Below are positions 51,473-60,123 of a stretch of 64,000 nucleotides of DNA, piece after piece; the stretch's first letter is position 1; each line of letters opens with the position of its first letter. The stretch is taken from the NCBI GenBank assembly GCA_046350295.1, contig JAXMAR010000005.1, positions 196,598 to 260,597 on the forward strand, read 5' to 3'. The translations under genes were made by a program, and so were the position numbers. The notes under the pieces were generated by a model that saw only the letters and a program-made list of their open reading frames with translations, searched no databases and was not told where the DNA came from. The stretch is from JAXMAR01 sp046350295 (lineage in GTDB: Bacteria > Planctomycetota > Planctomycetia > Gemmatales > Gemmataceae).

Positions 51473-51491
51473 CGTGGACTTGAGTCCACGC
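51472..51491 (+). terminator. Short perfect hairpin after the S1-domain gene
   Basis: GCGTGGACT-TG-AGTCCACGC, nine-base arms with a two-base centre, overlaps the stop region of the S1 gene. It has no T-run, so it may be a transcript-stabilising stem or a repeat rather than a terminator. Confidence 0.4.
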
Positions 51492-51505
51492 GGAAAGGCC
51501 CCGGC

Positions 51506-52255
51506 ATGGCGGCTGGCGATCCTTCCATTGTGGTCCTCTTCGCCCTGCGCCGCGAAAGCTCCTTCTTCTTGAAAACATTGTCCGGCACGGGCCGCATCGC
51601 TACCCAAAGGTTCGCGGCGTGGACCGGGAACGCGGGGACGGCGACCGTCCTCGTTCTGGAAACGGGGATCGGCGCCGCGCAAACCCAACGCGGGCTCGAT
51701 TGGCTGATCGGCGCCTTCCGGCCGCGCCATCTCGTCGCCGCCGGCTTCTGCGGCGGGCTTGACCCGTTACTGCGGGTGGGAGCCGTCGTTCAGGCCGGCG
51801 AAGTGGTCGACGAAGGCGGCGCCCTCGTCCCTCTCGCCGTTCAACCCCTGGCCATGCCGCGCGTCCGTCTCGTCACCTGTCCGCGCCTCCTGGCAACCGC
51901 GGCCGAGAGAGCATCGCTGGCGACGGCCCATCAGGCGCAGACCGTCGACATGGAATCCGTCCACATCGCCCGCTTCGGCCGCGACCACGGCATCCCCGTC
52001 ACTTGCGTGCGCGCCGTCTCCGATGACGCGCGGAGCAGTCTCGCGCCCGTCCTCGCCGATCTGCTCTCCGCGGGACGTGTCTCCGCCGGCCGCTTGACCT
52101 GCGCTCTCCTGCGACGGCCCTGGCTCCTGCGGCAGATGCTGCGCCTGGCGCGCGACACCCGTGTCGCCGGACACAATCTCGCGCTGGTCCTTCGAGAATT
52201 GGTTGAGATGCTTGGGCAGGACGTGGTCCGCTCCGGTTCTGCGAACCAGGGCTAA
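51506..52255 (+). CDS. Nucleoside phosphorylase-like protein (HpnG/MTAN type)
   Basis: A 249-residue protein of the PNP/UDP phosphorylase superfamily. It shows V-V-L-F-A-L-R-R-E-S at the start, G-F-C-G-G-L-D-P for base binding and T-V-D-M-E-S-V-H-I-A, in which the Met-Glu pair binds the ribose. The variant is close to the hopanoid-associated phosphorylase HpnG, which releases adenine from adenosylhopane, and to MTA/SAH nucleosidases. The window has no hopanoid synthesis gene apart from a secreted cyclase-fold protein at 60124. Its last residues are encoded by a dispersed repeat. Confidence 0.7.
   Translation: MAAGDPSIVVLFALRRESSFFLKTLSGTGRIATQRFAAWTGNAGTATVLVLETGIGAAQTQRGLDWLIGAFRPRHLVAAGFCGGLDPLLRVGAVVQAGEVVDEGGALVPLAVQPLAMPRVRLVTCPRLLATAAERASLATAHQAQTVDMESVHIARFGRDHGIPVTCVRAVSDDARSSLAPVLADLLSAGRVSAGRLTCALLRRPWLLRQMLRLARDTRVAGHNLALVLRELVEMLGQDVVRSGSANQG
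52233..52255 (+). repeat. Short dispersed palindromic repeat, copy 2
   Basis: CCGGTTCTGCGAACCAGGGC followed by TAA differs by one base from the copy at 41944-41966. It supplies the last codons (S-A-N-Q-G) and the stop codon of the phosphorylase-like gene. Confidence 0.7.
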
Positions 52256-52257
52256 AC

Positions 52258-52734
52258 TTATCCCAGCGCAATTCCCTTGCGCTCCGCCCGCTCCCGGTAC
52301 AGCGGCACGAACTCCGTCTGCACCAGCCGCACCGCCTCGCGCACCTGCGCCTCGATCTCCTTCTCGTCCACCGCCGGGTTCTGCCGCCAGCGCCGCTCCA
52401 TCAGCGTGCCCCCCGCCGCCGTCGCCCCGGCGCGGAACAACATCTCCACCTTGTCCGCCGGCGACTTGCCGACCTCCGGCAACACGTGCAGCATCGGATG
52501 TCCGGGGTATTCCGGCATGTCGTTCCAGCCACCTTCGACGGTGAACGAGCCGCTCGCCCCGTCGAAGCCGAGGCCGATGAAGAAGTGCAGATCGTCGCGC
52601 ACCGTCCAAATGAAAGACCGCCAGCCGGGCGTCGCCACCTTTCCCTTGCCCCCCTGCGGCTCGAACTGTGGCAACGCGGCCGCCAGCTCTTGTATGAAAT
52701 GACGGCGGACCACCTTCGATAATTCGCTCTCCAC
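52258..52734 (-). CDS. Conserved hypothetical protein
   Basis: A 158-residue cytosolic protein. It begins with helices, then aromatic strands F-I-W-T-V-R-D-D-L-H-F-F-I-G-L-G-F and S-F-T-V-E-G-G-W, and ends in an amphipathic helix. The pattern is similar to small uncharacterised proteins that contain no catalytic motif. The start is a GTG at 52734, chosen because AAGGAGG lies six bases upstream; the open frame goes on far beyond it but antisense to the next gene. It is convergent with the phosphorylase-like gene, with only two bases between. Confidence 0.6.
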   Translation of the reverse strand: MESELSKVVRRHFIQELAAALPQFEPQGGKGKVATPGWRSFIWTVRDDLHFFIGLGFDGASGSFTVEGGWNDMPEYPGHPMLHVLPEVGKSPADKVEMLFRAGATAAGGTLMERRWRQNPAVDEKEIEAQVREAVRLVQTEFVPLYRERAERKGIALG

Positions 52735-52857
52735 GGCGTTCCTCCTTGGCGGCGCCAAACGCTGGGCGACGCTTTGATTCTCAGCCCTGCGCCGCGCAGC
52801 GTCAACTCCGCTGATTGCCTGTGGACTTCGGCGCAACCCTGAGCGACAATGCCGCCC

Positions 52858-55136
52858 ATGAAACGCTTCATCCTCTCCCTCTGTCTCTTCGTCCCGGCCC
52901 CGGCGCACGCCGGTGACGCCGACGCGCTTCTCGCCCGCGCCCGCAAGGCGCTCGCGCCCATCGCCGGCGAACTGAAAACGCCCGGCCTCGCCGCGTCCGT
53001 CGAGATCCTCCGCGACAAGTGGGGCGTCCCGCACATCTATGCGAAGAATCAACACGATCTCTTCTTTGCCCAGGGCTTCGTCGCGGCCCAGGACCGCCTC
53101 TTCCAGCTCGAGTTGTGGCGCCGTCATGCCGCCGGTGAGATGGCCGAGCTCCTGGGTGAAAGCGCCGTCGAATCGGACCGCTTCGCCCGCCTCATCCGCT
53201 ACCGCGGCGACATGGACGCTGAATGGAAAAGTTACGCCCCCGACGCCAAGGAGATCGCCACCGCCTTCACCGACGGCATCAACGCCTGCATCGACCAGTT
53301 TGGCGACAAGCTGCCCATCGAGTTCGAGCTCTTGAAGTTCAAGCCGAAGCGCTGGCGGCCCGAGGACGTGCTCGCCCGCATGTCCGGCGTCTACATGTCG
53401 CAGAACTTCAGGAACGAAGTGATGCGCGCCAAGCTCGTCGCCGCCGTCGGCATCGAAAAGGCGCGCAAACTCGCCCCGGTCGCCTTGGACCACAAGTACG
53501 ATAGCCCCTTGCCGCTCGACGACCTCAAGGAGATCGACCGCGTCCTCGCCGGCTACAACGCCGCCGTCAAGCTCCTCAACTTCACGCCCCCCAAGACCGA
53601 GAGCAACAACTGGGTCGTCTCCGGCAAGCTTTCCGAATCCGGCAAGCCGCTGCTCGCCAGCGACCCGCATCGCGCCCTTGCTCGGCGCTTGCGGCGCATC
53701 TTGTCCACCTGAATGCCCCCGCTGGAACGTCATCGGCGCAGCCGGTGAGCCCGCCATCCCCGGCGTCGCCCTCGGCCATAACGAACGCATCGCCTGGGGC
53801 ATCACCATTGTCGGCGTCGATCAGGCCGATATCGTCGTCCTCGAGACCGATCGGCACGCCGATCAAGTATAAGCTTGGCCGGGAGGACTGGCGGCCGATG
53901 AAGGAGGACGAGGAACGCATCGCCGTCAAGGGCAAAGGCGAGGTTGTTGTGAAGGTTCGCTCCAGCATCTTTGGCCCATCATCCACCAGGACGGCCATCG
54001 CGCTGCTGTGCTGGACCGGCAGCGGCCCCGGCGGCGCGGTATCTCGGCGGCCTCTCCGTCGATCCCGGCTCCGATCGCGAGAAGCTCCTCAAAGCAACCG
54101 ACGCCTGGCGCACATCCCCGGCCTCAACTTCATGTACGCCGATGTCGCCGGCAACATCGGCTGGATCGCTCTCCACGCCGGACGCCCATCCGCGCGGATC
54201 ACGACGGCCTCCTTCCCGTCCCCGCCGCTCGCGCCCTCTGGAAGGGTTTTCTGCGGTCGCCGAGGAGCCGCAGTCGTGGAACCCGGAGAACGGCGCACCG
54301 CCAACAACATCCTCCACCCGGCTACCGTCATCAGATCGGCTACGAGTTCGCCGCCCCTACCGCTTCGATCGCATCAAGCTCACGCTCGAAAAGCAAGCGG
54401 CTGGAGGTTGGGCGACTTCCGCTGCCCATCCAGCGCATGACGATGTGTCGATCCCCGCCGGAGCTCATCCGCCTTCTGCGCGAGAAGTTCCGCGACCCCG
54501 CCCTGAAGCCCTCCTTCGAAGCTTTCTGACCTGGGATGGCAAGCTCTCCGCCGACTCCAGCGGCCCCCTCTTCGCGCTCTGGCTGCGCCAGCTGCAAGAC
54601 GACTTCTACGCACCGTTGTCCCGAACGACCTGCAGGACCTGATCACGCTCGCCGGCCTTCCCGTCATGCTCGAGGCCCGCAAACGACGACCCTTCTGGCT
54701 CTGCTCGAGCCGCGGACCATGCCGCGTCCTCGCAAACAGCGGCTCTACCGCGCAGGCCCTAACAAAACTGCCCAAGGAGAGGCAGGAACGCTGGGGGCGC
54801 CCTGCACACCGCGACCTTCTCCTACCCGCGCCCAGCTCGGTCCCGCCTACGCCAGGGCCCTCGACCTCGCCCCTGTCGAGCGGCTCCGGCGACAGCAGCC
54901 ACGCCTCTCAACACGCTGGCACGACGACCAAGTTCCACCAATCCACGAAGCCACCACCGCCAGCTCTTCGACCACTACCGACTGGGACAAGGGCCTCACC
55001 AGCCCCGGCCAATCCGGCCAGCCGGGCAGCCCGCACTACGGCGATCTCCTGCCTCTGGGCCGAGAGTATTTCCGCTGGCGTTTTCGCGGGCGAAGGTGGA
55101 GGAGGTGACGGCGCGCATCTCGTGTTGCGACCGTAG
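52858..55136 (+). pseudogene. Penicillin acylase family protein, broken by many indels
   Basis: The first 280 codons are intact: signal peptide, L-R-D-K-W-G-V-P-H-I-Y-A-K, D-R-L-F-Q-L-E, and the nucleophile region E-S-N-N-W-V-V-S-G with the Ntn Ser. After about 53,690 the reading frame changes every 30-150 bases. Family segments are still readable in shifting frames, for instance P-G-V-A-L-G-H-N-E-R-I-A-W-G, F-M-Y-A-D-V-A-G-N-I-G-W and, near the end, S-P-H-Y-G-D-L-L-P-L-W. Most defects are single-base gains or losses with few substitutions. Such enzymes cleave amides or acyl-homoserine lactones in the periplasm. Recent decay or poor sequence would both explain this. Confidence 0.8.
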
Positions 55137-55142
55137 TCCCTT

Positions 55143-55166
55143 AGTCCCGCTTTCGCTCCGCGAAAG
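55143..55166. repeat. Short dispersed hairpin sequence, copy 2
   Basis: The stem CTTTCGC-TCC-GCGAAAG with the flank AGTCCCG follows the end of the acylase gene. It resembles the sequence at 49839-49859 and may end transcription. Confidence 0.4.
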
Positions 55167-55234
55167 GCCCAACGATATCACGCAGCAAACGGATCGGTCG
55201 CTTAGGATGTAATACAAACTGTAATACACGAAGG

Positions 55235-55489
55235 ATGCGTACAGTGGCTCTCTCGCTCCGTCTCCCCTCTGATCTGTCCGCGCGCCTGGCGGCAGCCGCC
55301 GGCGGCCTGCCGTCGGAGTATGTTCGACGTTGCTTGGAGGAAACGCTCGCACGCGAGCAGACACGCCCGTCCGCCTGGGAGCTTGGCGTCTCCCTCTTCG
55401 GCCGCTATGGCAGCGGCGCTCCCGATCTGGCTCAGAATCGAAAATCGATCGTCAAAGCGAAGATGCGCGAGAAGACAAGGAGACGCTGA
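55235..55489 (+). CDS. Ribbon-helix-helix type antitoxin (VapB-like)
   Basis: An 84-residue basic protein. The N-terminal V-A-L-S-L-R-L-P-S-D-L-S-A-R-L-A-A-A-A fits a ribbon-helix-helix DNA-binding domain, and the basic C-terminal half may bind the toxin. It is the first gene of a pair with a PIN-domain toxin; the stop overlaps the toxin start (TGATG). The pair lies intact between two heavily damaged genes, so it seems to be maintained by selection, as is usual for such modules. Confidence 0.7.
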   Translation: MRTVALSLRLPSDLSARLAAAAGGLPSEYVRRCLEETLAREQTRPSAWELGVSLFGRYGSGAPDLAQNRKSIVKAKMREKTRRR

Positions 55490-55911
55490 TGCCGCAGCCG
55501 GTGATGGTCGACGCCGGCCCCTTCATCGCCCTGTTCAACCGCGACGACCGCTTCCACGCCCAAGCGCTCGCGCTCGTGAAGAAACACCGGGGGCCGCTCC
55601 TGTCGACCCTCGCGGTCGTCACCGAGGTCATGTACGTCCTCGACGAATTGCCGGCGGCGCAGGCCGACTTCCTCACCTGGGTGTCGTCCGGGGCCGTTGA
55701 GCTCGTGGAACCGGAAAACGCGGATCTCCAGCGCGTCGTCGTTTTGATGAAGAAATACGCCGATCTGCCGATGGACTTCACCGACGGCGTTCTCGTGGCC
55801 CTCTGCGAACGGCTCAACCTTCGCCGCGTCGCGTCCGTGGATCGTCACTTTTCCATCTACCGGCCGCACGGGACGCAGCGCTTTACCAACGTTTTTCCTG
55901 CCGCGCCGTGA
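55489..55911 (+). CDS. PIN-domain toxin (VapC-like ribonuclease)
   Basis: A 140-residue PIN protein. Acidic metal ligands are found at M-V-D-A-G-P (Asp near residue 7), T-E-V-M-Y near residue 45, M-D-F-T-D-G-V near residue 90, and the terminal S-V-D-R-H-F-S-I-Y. VapC enzymes cut tRNA or rRNA. A ribosome site (AAGGAG) lies inside the antitoxin gene, and the start overlaps its stop. The ORF is complete and all four acidic positions are present, so it is likely functional. Confidence 0.85.
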   Translation: MPQPVMVDAGPFIALFNRDDRFHAQALALVKKHRGPLLSTLAVVTEVMYVLDELPAAQADFLTWVSSGAVELVEPENADLQRVVVLMKKYADLPMDFTDGVLVALCERLNLRRVASVDRHFSIYRPHGTQRFTNVFPAAP

Positions 55912-55956
55912 CGTCCTGATTCTGTTGTGTCATCGTTTCTGCCCGGTTAGCCTATC

Positions 55957-56280
55957 TTGCCGCGACCCAGACGCTACAGCAGAACCAAGAACGGCAAGCG
56001 GCATGTCTACTTCGCTCTCGTCGAGAGTGTTCGCACCGAGGCGGGGCCACGGCAACGCGTCGTCGCTCACCTGGGCGAACTGAATCACGAGCAGGAACGG
56101 CGCTGGCAGCTCCTCCGCGCGGCCGCCGGATTGGCGCGGAGCGCGGTGCTCCGGCCAGCTGGCGCATGGCGATGGTCTCTTCCTCGATCAGGAACGATTT
56201 GAAGCGGCCCTGGTAAGGTTTAACAACGAAAACGAGCTGCGTCCCCTTTGTGCGCTGCGGACCGCTAAAACAATCCACAG
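55957..56280 (+). pseudogene. IS1634-type transposase remnant
   Basis: From a TTG at 55957 the N-terminal part P-R-P-R-R-Y-S-R-T-K-N-G-K-R-H-V-Y-F is followed by L-V-E-S-V-R and V-V-A-H-L-G-E-L-N, as in the first 50 residues of IS1634-family transposases. The frame then breaks at about 56,130. Later text in another frame (F-N-N-E-N-E-L-R-P-L-C) may belong to the same protein. The DDE core is not seen. No terminal inverted repeats could be identified. Confidence 0.6.
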
Positions 56281-57055
56281 CTGGCCGACTGTCGTACCAG
56301 CGTCGAAGCGGGACTCATCACCATCACCGCGTGCGCTCATGCGTTACTAGCGGCTCTTCTGCTTCCCTGTCTGCTCAGTCGCTTTGAAGCGGCCGGAACA
56401 AGGAGATCGAGCCCATCCGGACCTGGTTCGGCGTCTTGCGAGAGGCGGAGAAAAGCAAGCTGGCGCCGCCGCAACCCGGTTACCACCTGAGCGGCCGCCG
56501 CCGTTTGCCCGGCTCTGGCGTGGAAGCCGGACGACAAGGTCCCGCCGTCGATTTCCGCGCATCTGGTGATCATCGGCGTGGTCACCGACGACAAGATGCA
56601 CCATCGATCGTTTCCGCTTCCGCCTGAGCGAGGAGGAGATCGAGCATCTTGGCGCCGCCGCCTCGAAGTCCGATCCGTTCTTTCCCAGCTTCGGGATAGC
56701 GCTCATCCGCGTGCCGGCATCACACCATCGCCGGACGGGGTGCGCACGACGGTTTGTAGTACGCGTTTGGTTCCGGGTGGAGCCATTTGCCGGTATCCTG
56801 TTACGAGGTTCCTCGTCTCTGTTGGCGTGAGCAGCAGGCATGCCGGCCACCGACTTCCTGCATCGAGGCGGTTTCGTTGGCGGATGTCCCTTGGGCTACT
56901 CGGTTTTGTGCCGACCCGCCGGAAGCCAGGTTCGTGGACCGTGCCCCTCCATGGCGAGCGCACCCGCACGATTCCTGCGCTCGGCTACCGATCTTGCTTC
57001 ATCTGTGCGGCTCGCCTATCATGCCGCGTCCCGTGGATACGGGCAGGGAGCCGCC
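56281..57055 (+). other. Decayed coding stretch without intact gene
   Basis: About 775 bases. Between about 56,430 and 56,710 some protein-like segments are visible in different frames (K-P-D-D-K-V-P-P-S-I-S-A-H-L-V-I-I-G-V-V and F-R-L-S-E-E-E-I-E-H-L-G), so this was probably a gene, family unknown. The last 250 bases have no protein pattern and hold the promoter of the next gene. Confidence 0.4.
56994..57022 (+). promoter_or_regulatory. Candidate promoter of the metalloprotease lipoprotein gene
   Basis: TTGCTT (56994-56999) and TATCAT (57017-57022) with a 17-base spacer. The start codon at 57056 is about 27 bases after the expected transcription start. Confidence 0.4.
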
Positions 57056-57922
57056 ATGTCGGGGTCATTGCCGCGTCTGTTGCCGCTCGCCCTTCTCCTG
57101 GCCGGGCTTTCCGGTTGCAACGTCTTTCCCCTTTCGCCCAATCCGCCGTTGCGGGCCGAGAAAGAGACCGTGCCGGGGCTGCCGGACAAGCACCTGGTCC
57201 GGGTCGGCCAGTTCGTCTTCTTTTCCGACTTCGAGATCGCGCGCGGGCATGCGCTGTTCAAGGAGCTGGGGGCGCTGCGCGAGCAGGTGACGAGCGAGCT
57301 GAAGCTGCCGAGCGCGAGCCAGGCCATCTTCGTCTACGTCTTCGAGGACAAGGACCATTTCGAGCGCTTCATGCAGTCCAAGTATCCCGATTTCCCGCGG
57401 CGCCGCGCCTTCTTCGTGGCCCAGCCGCGCCGCCTCGGCGGTACCGAGGACTTGCTCGTCTACACGTTCTGGGGGGACCGCGTCACGCAGGACCTGCGCC
57501 ACGAGTTGACCCACGCGCTCCTGCACAGCGTCCTCAAGGACGTGCCCCTCTGGCTCGACGAGGGGCTGGCCGAGTTCTTCGAAGTGCCGACCGGCTGGAA
57601 GGGAATCAACTACCAGCACCTCGATCTCCTGCTGCGCGGCCCCGAGGCGCCCGCCAAGCTGGAGATCGATCGCCTCGAGCAGCTCATCAAGGTCAACCAG
57701 ATGGCCCCCGGCGAATACCGCGAAGCCTGGGCCTGGACCCACTGGATGCTGCGCGGCAACGCCGCCGCGCGCAAGACGCTGCTGGCTTACATCCAGGAGC
57801 TGCGCACGAACCCCAATCCGGGGCCGCTCGGGCCGCGGCTGGCGCGCGTGGTTCCCGACATGAGCACGGCGGCGCAGCGGCACATGGTCGAAATGGACCG
57901 GACGCGCAAGCCTGCGAAGTAA
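57056..57922 (+). CDS. DUF1570-like lipoprotein with HExxH zinc site
   Basis: A 288-residue lipoprotein. The signal ends in the lipobox L-S-G-C. The zinc motif is R-H-E-L-T-H-A-L-L-H, and the third ligand is probably the Glu in D-E-G-L-A-E-F-F-E about 25 residues later, a gluzincin arrangement found in peptidase MA-like and DUF1570 proteins common in planctomycetes. F-V-Y-V-F-E-D-K-D-H-F-E-R-F precedes the site, as usual there. It should act at the membrane surface, but substrates are unknown. Confidence 0.78.
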   Translation: MSGSLPRLLPLALLLAGLSGCNVFPLSPNPPLRAEKETVPGLPDKHLVRVGQFVFFSDFEIARGHALFKELGALREQVTSELKLPSASQAIFVYVFEDKDHFERFMQSKYPDFPRRRAFFVAQPRRLGGTEDLLVYTFWGDRVTQDLRHELTHALLHSVLKDVPLWLDEGLAEFFEVPTGWKGINYQHLDLLLRGPEAPAKLEIDRLEQLIKVNQMAPGEYREAWAWTHWMLRGNAAARKTLLAYIQELRTNPNPGPLGPRLARVVPDMSTAAQRHMVEMDRTRKPAK

Positions 57923-57923
57923 T

Positions 57924-58009
57924 GGTGTGGCACGCCCTGAGTCTTCGCAGGGCGTGGCTGACCTCGCGAGACGCTCCACGCCCTTCGAAGACTCAGGGCG
58001 TGCCACACC
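57924..58009. repeat. 86-bp inverted-repeat element, copy 2
   Basis: Arms GGTGTGGCACGCCCTGAGTC... (57924-57947 with 57986-58009) are perfect over 24 bases, with inner GGGCGTGG/CCACGCCC stems. It shares a 17-base outer core with the copy at 37508-37593 and has the same length. It begins right after the stop of one gene and ends five bases before the stop of the convergent one. Confidence 0.85.
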
Positions 58010-58014
58010 GCGAT

Positions 58015-59034
58015 TTACCGTGGCGCGGCATGCGGGTACTCTTGAGGCAGCACCAGGCGCTCCAGTCGGCGTTCGCCGCGCAAGAGGATGATGGACGTCG
58101 GGATCTCGACGGGGAGCTGCGTCAGGAGACGGTGCAGGTCGTCGACGCTCGTCACCATTTCTTCCCCCAGCGACACGATCAGGTCATCCTCCAGCACGCC
58201 GGCTTGCTCGGCGGGACTGCCCGGCTCGACGGTCTGCACTTCCACGGCGCTCGTCTGGGTCAGCTCGAAGCGGCGGGCGAGGCGCTCGGCCAGAGGGATC
58301 GTGCGGGCGTGCAGGCCGAGGTAGCCGCGGATCACCTTGCCGTGCTTCATGAGCTGAGGCAGGATGTGCTGCGCCATGTTGATGGGGATGGCGAAGCAGA
58401 TGCCCTGAGCGGGCTGGATGATGGCGGTGTTGATGCCGATGACGCGGCCGGCGCTGTCGACGAGGGGCCCGCCCGAGTTGCCGGGGTTCAAGGCGGCGTC
58501 GGTCTGGATGACGTTGTCCACCAGGTGACCGGTGATGGTGCGGAGCGTGCGGCCCAGGGCGCTGACGACGCCGGCCGTCACCGTCGACTCGAAGCCGAAC
58601 GGGCTGCCGATGGCGACGACCAGCTGGCCGACGCGGAGCTTATTCGAGTCCCCCATCACGCCGTGGGGCAACGGGCCTTCTCCTTCAGCCTGGACGACGG
58701 CGAGGTCGGTCCAGGGATCGGCGCCGACGAGGCGGCCGGAGAGTTCGCGGCCGTCGTTCAGGCGGACGCGCTGGCGTTCGCTCTGGCCGACGACGTGGGC
58801 GTTGGTGAGGAGGAAGCCGTCGGGGGTGAAGAGGATGCCGGAGCCCGAGCCGCCGCCTTTGCCGCGGCCGGCGCGGAGGTTGACGACGGCGGGCCGAAGC
58901 TTGTCGGCGACGTGGACGACGACGCGCGAGTAGGCGTCGAGCGCCTTCTCTTCGTCGGGATCGGGCTCGGGGTTAAAGCCGCCGGGATGGATCGTGGAGC
59001 CATTGCTGATGAAATGCTGCCAGAAGCGGGTCAT
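58015..59034 (-). CDS. S1C family serine protease with PDZ domain (HtrA/Deg-like)
   Basis: A 339-residue trypsin-like protease. The catalytic triad is His in L-T-N-A-H-V-V, Asp in D-P-W-T-D-L-A-V and Ser in G-N-S-G-G-P-L. One PDZ domain follows (about 245-335), with V-E-P-G-S-P-A-E-Q-A-G-V. No signal peptide or membrane segment is evident at the N-terminus, unlike most DegP proteins, so a cytosolic location is possible. HtrA enzymes degrade damaged proteins. The start at 59034 gives an N-terminus without obvious family similarity. Confidence 0.9.
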   Translation of the reverse strand: MTRFWQHFISNGSTIHPGGFNPEPDPDEEKALDAYSRVVVHVADKLRPAVVNLRAGRGKGGGSGSGILFTPDGFLLTNAHVVGQSERQRVRLNDGRELSGRLVGADPWTDLAVVQAEGEGPLPHGVMGDSNKLRVGQLVVAIGSPFGFESTVTAGVVSALGRTLRTITGHLVDNVIQTDAALNPGNSGGPLVDSAGRVIGINTAIIQPAQGICFAIPINMAQHILPQLMKHGKVIRGYLGLHARTIPLAERLARRFELTQTSAVEVQTVEPGSPAEQAGVLEDDLIVSLGEEMVTSVDDLHRLLTQLPVEIPTSIILLRGERRLERLVLPQEYPHAAPR

Positions 59035-59152
59035 GTTGTCTCCGCGGAGGGACGGGGGCCGGGGGGGAGCCGTGTCGTCCCTGACGTTCGCTGCTTCATT
59101 GTAAGCTGGTGGGCAAGGGGCGGCGGATGATTCGTGTCGAGCAGGTAGCGAC

Positions 59153-59449
59153 TCAAGGCTTGCTTCCGGCTAGTCGGTTCATGGCCTCAAGACTCAAGCG
59201 GTCCATTTCCTTTAGCTGTCGTTCGATCTCCTCTCGCTCACCGGGCTCATACTCCGTCGGGCCGAGGGCCTTGAGCGCCGCCAAACATTCTTCAAGGTCC
59301 GGGATGGGATCGTCTGGAGTCAGCGGTCGCATAGGGCCGTTTTGGCCTTGCGCGGCGGGATGGATCTCGACCTCCATTCCGTCCGGCCAATCGGCTGGGA
59401 CGTCGAGTGTCAAGCGTCGGTCCTTGACGATCGCCTTGATGGTTGTCAT
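59153..59449 (-). CDS. Small antitoxin-like hypothetical protein
   Basis: A 98-residue acidic protein. It begins M-T-T-I-K-A-I-V-K-D-R-R-L-T-L-D-V-P-A-D-W-P-D-G, a pattern of short beta-strand proteins encoded in planctomycetes and cyanobacteria and often tagged as antitoxins. The C-terminal half is helical. No toxin gene follows on the same strand within 100 bases, so a role is not supported beyond similarity in shape. The start at 59449 is preceded by a weak ribosome site. Confidence 0.55.
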   Translation of the reverse strand: MTTIKAIVKDRRLTLDVPADWPDGMEVEIHPAAQGQNGPMRPLTPDDPIPDLEECLAALKALGPTEYEPGEREEIERQLKEMDRLSLEAMNRLAGSKP

Positions 59450-59540
59450 GTGCCTGGTTCCAAGGTTCGGCTCGTCGCGGTTACTGATGGGGCGGGTGGA
59501 CTTTGGGCAATCCGCTCGCCGACTTCGCTGCGGGTCGCTT

Positions 59541-59798
59541 CTATTCTCCCTGCAACACGGTCGAGGCCGCATCCAGCTCCACCTTCGACACGGTGAAGCC
59601 GGCGGCCCGCACCTGCGTCAAGGCGAGCCGAATGGCTTCCTCCAGGGAGGAAGATTCGCGATCGAAATGAATCCAGGCGACCCCGTCGCAAGACGCGGGC
59701 GTCCCGTCGTCACAGCCCGCCTCGAACAGGGCGTCTGCCTGCTCGTCCGTGATTTCCCGCGTGCTCTTCAGGAACACGTCGAACTCGTACGTGCGCAT
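59541..59798 (-). CDS. Small conserved hypothetical protein, partner of the gene at 59813
   Basis: An 85-residue acidic protein with M-R-T-Y-E-F-D-V-F-L-K-S, then E-I-T-D-E-Q-A-D-A-L-F-E-A-G-C-D-D-G-T-P and a strand W-I-H-F-D-R-E-S-S-S-L-E-E-A-I. I know similar small proteins as uncharacterised, usually encoded next to a basic partner such as the one upstream here. Size, charge and a gap of 14 bases suggest a toxin-antitoxin type module, with this protein as the antitoxin. That is inference. Confidence 0.6.
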   Translation of the reverse strand: MRTYEFDVFLKSTREITDEQADALFEAGCDDGTPASCDGVAWIHFDRESSSLEEAIRLALTQVRAAGFTVSKVELDAASTVLQGE

Positions 59799-59812
59799 AT
59801 CGCGCCTCCGTC

Positions 59813-60034
59813 TCAGTGCGGGCAAGCATCCACGCGCCGACGAATATACCGGGCGTGATTCTCAGGAACGCGCGGCGTCCCATACACACTTATGATACAC
59901 CCGCCCCGCTCTTGCGCCGTGCAAAACAGCCTGCCCCAAGCGTGAGCGCGCGGTCTTGACTTGATAAGCCGCCAGCCTTTCGACAGGGCATGGTCAACTG
60001 CGTCTCGAATGTGCTTGTTCGGATGGTCGTTCAC
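59813..60034 (-). CDS. Small basic conserved protein, partner of the gene at 59541
   Basis: A 73-residue basic protein with His-Pro-Asn-Lys-His at the start, G-W-R-L-I-K-S, A-H-A-W-G-R-L-F-C and G-C-I-I-S-V-Y-G-T-P-R and a terminal R-R-R-V-D-A-C-P-H. The fold could be HicA-like, with a short helix and three strands and a His on the second strand, but this is not established. The start is a GTG at 60034. The following gene starts 14 bases later. The pair probably forms one operon. Confidence 0.6.
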   Translation of the reverse strand: MNDHPNKHIRDAVDHALSKGWRLIKSRPRAHAWGRLFCTAQERGGCIISVYGTPRVPENHARYIRRRVDACPH

Positions 60035-60097
60035 GATGCGACCGCTCAGACTTCGCTCGTCCCCTCGATCAGAACATCGAACGCGTCCACGGGGCAT

Positions 60098-60117
60098 GTC
60101 AGCCTGGAAAGGCTGAC
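60098..60117. repeat. Short hairpin before the cyclase-fold gene end
   Basis: GTCAGCCT-GGAA-AGGCTGAC, perfect eight-base arms, seven bases from the stop of the gene at 60124. It could be a terminator stem or a dispersed repeat. Confidence 0.45.
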
Positions 60118-60123
60118 CTACGA

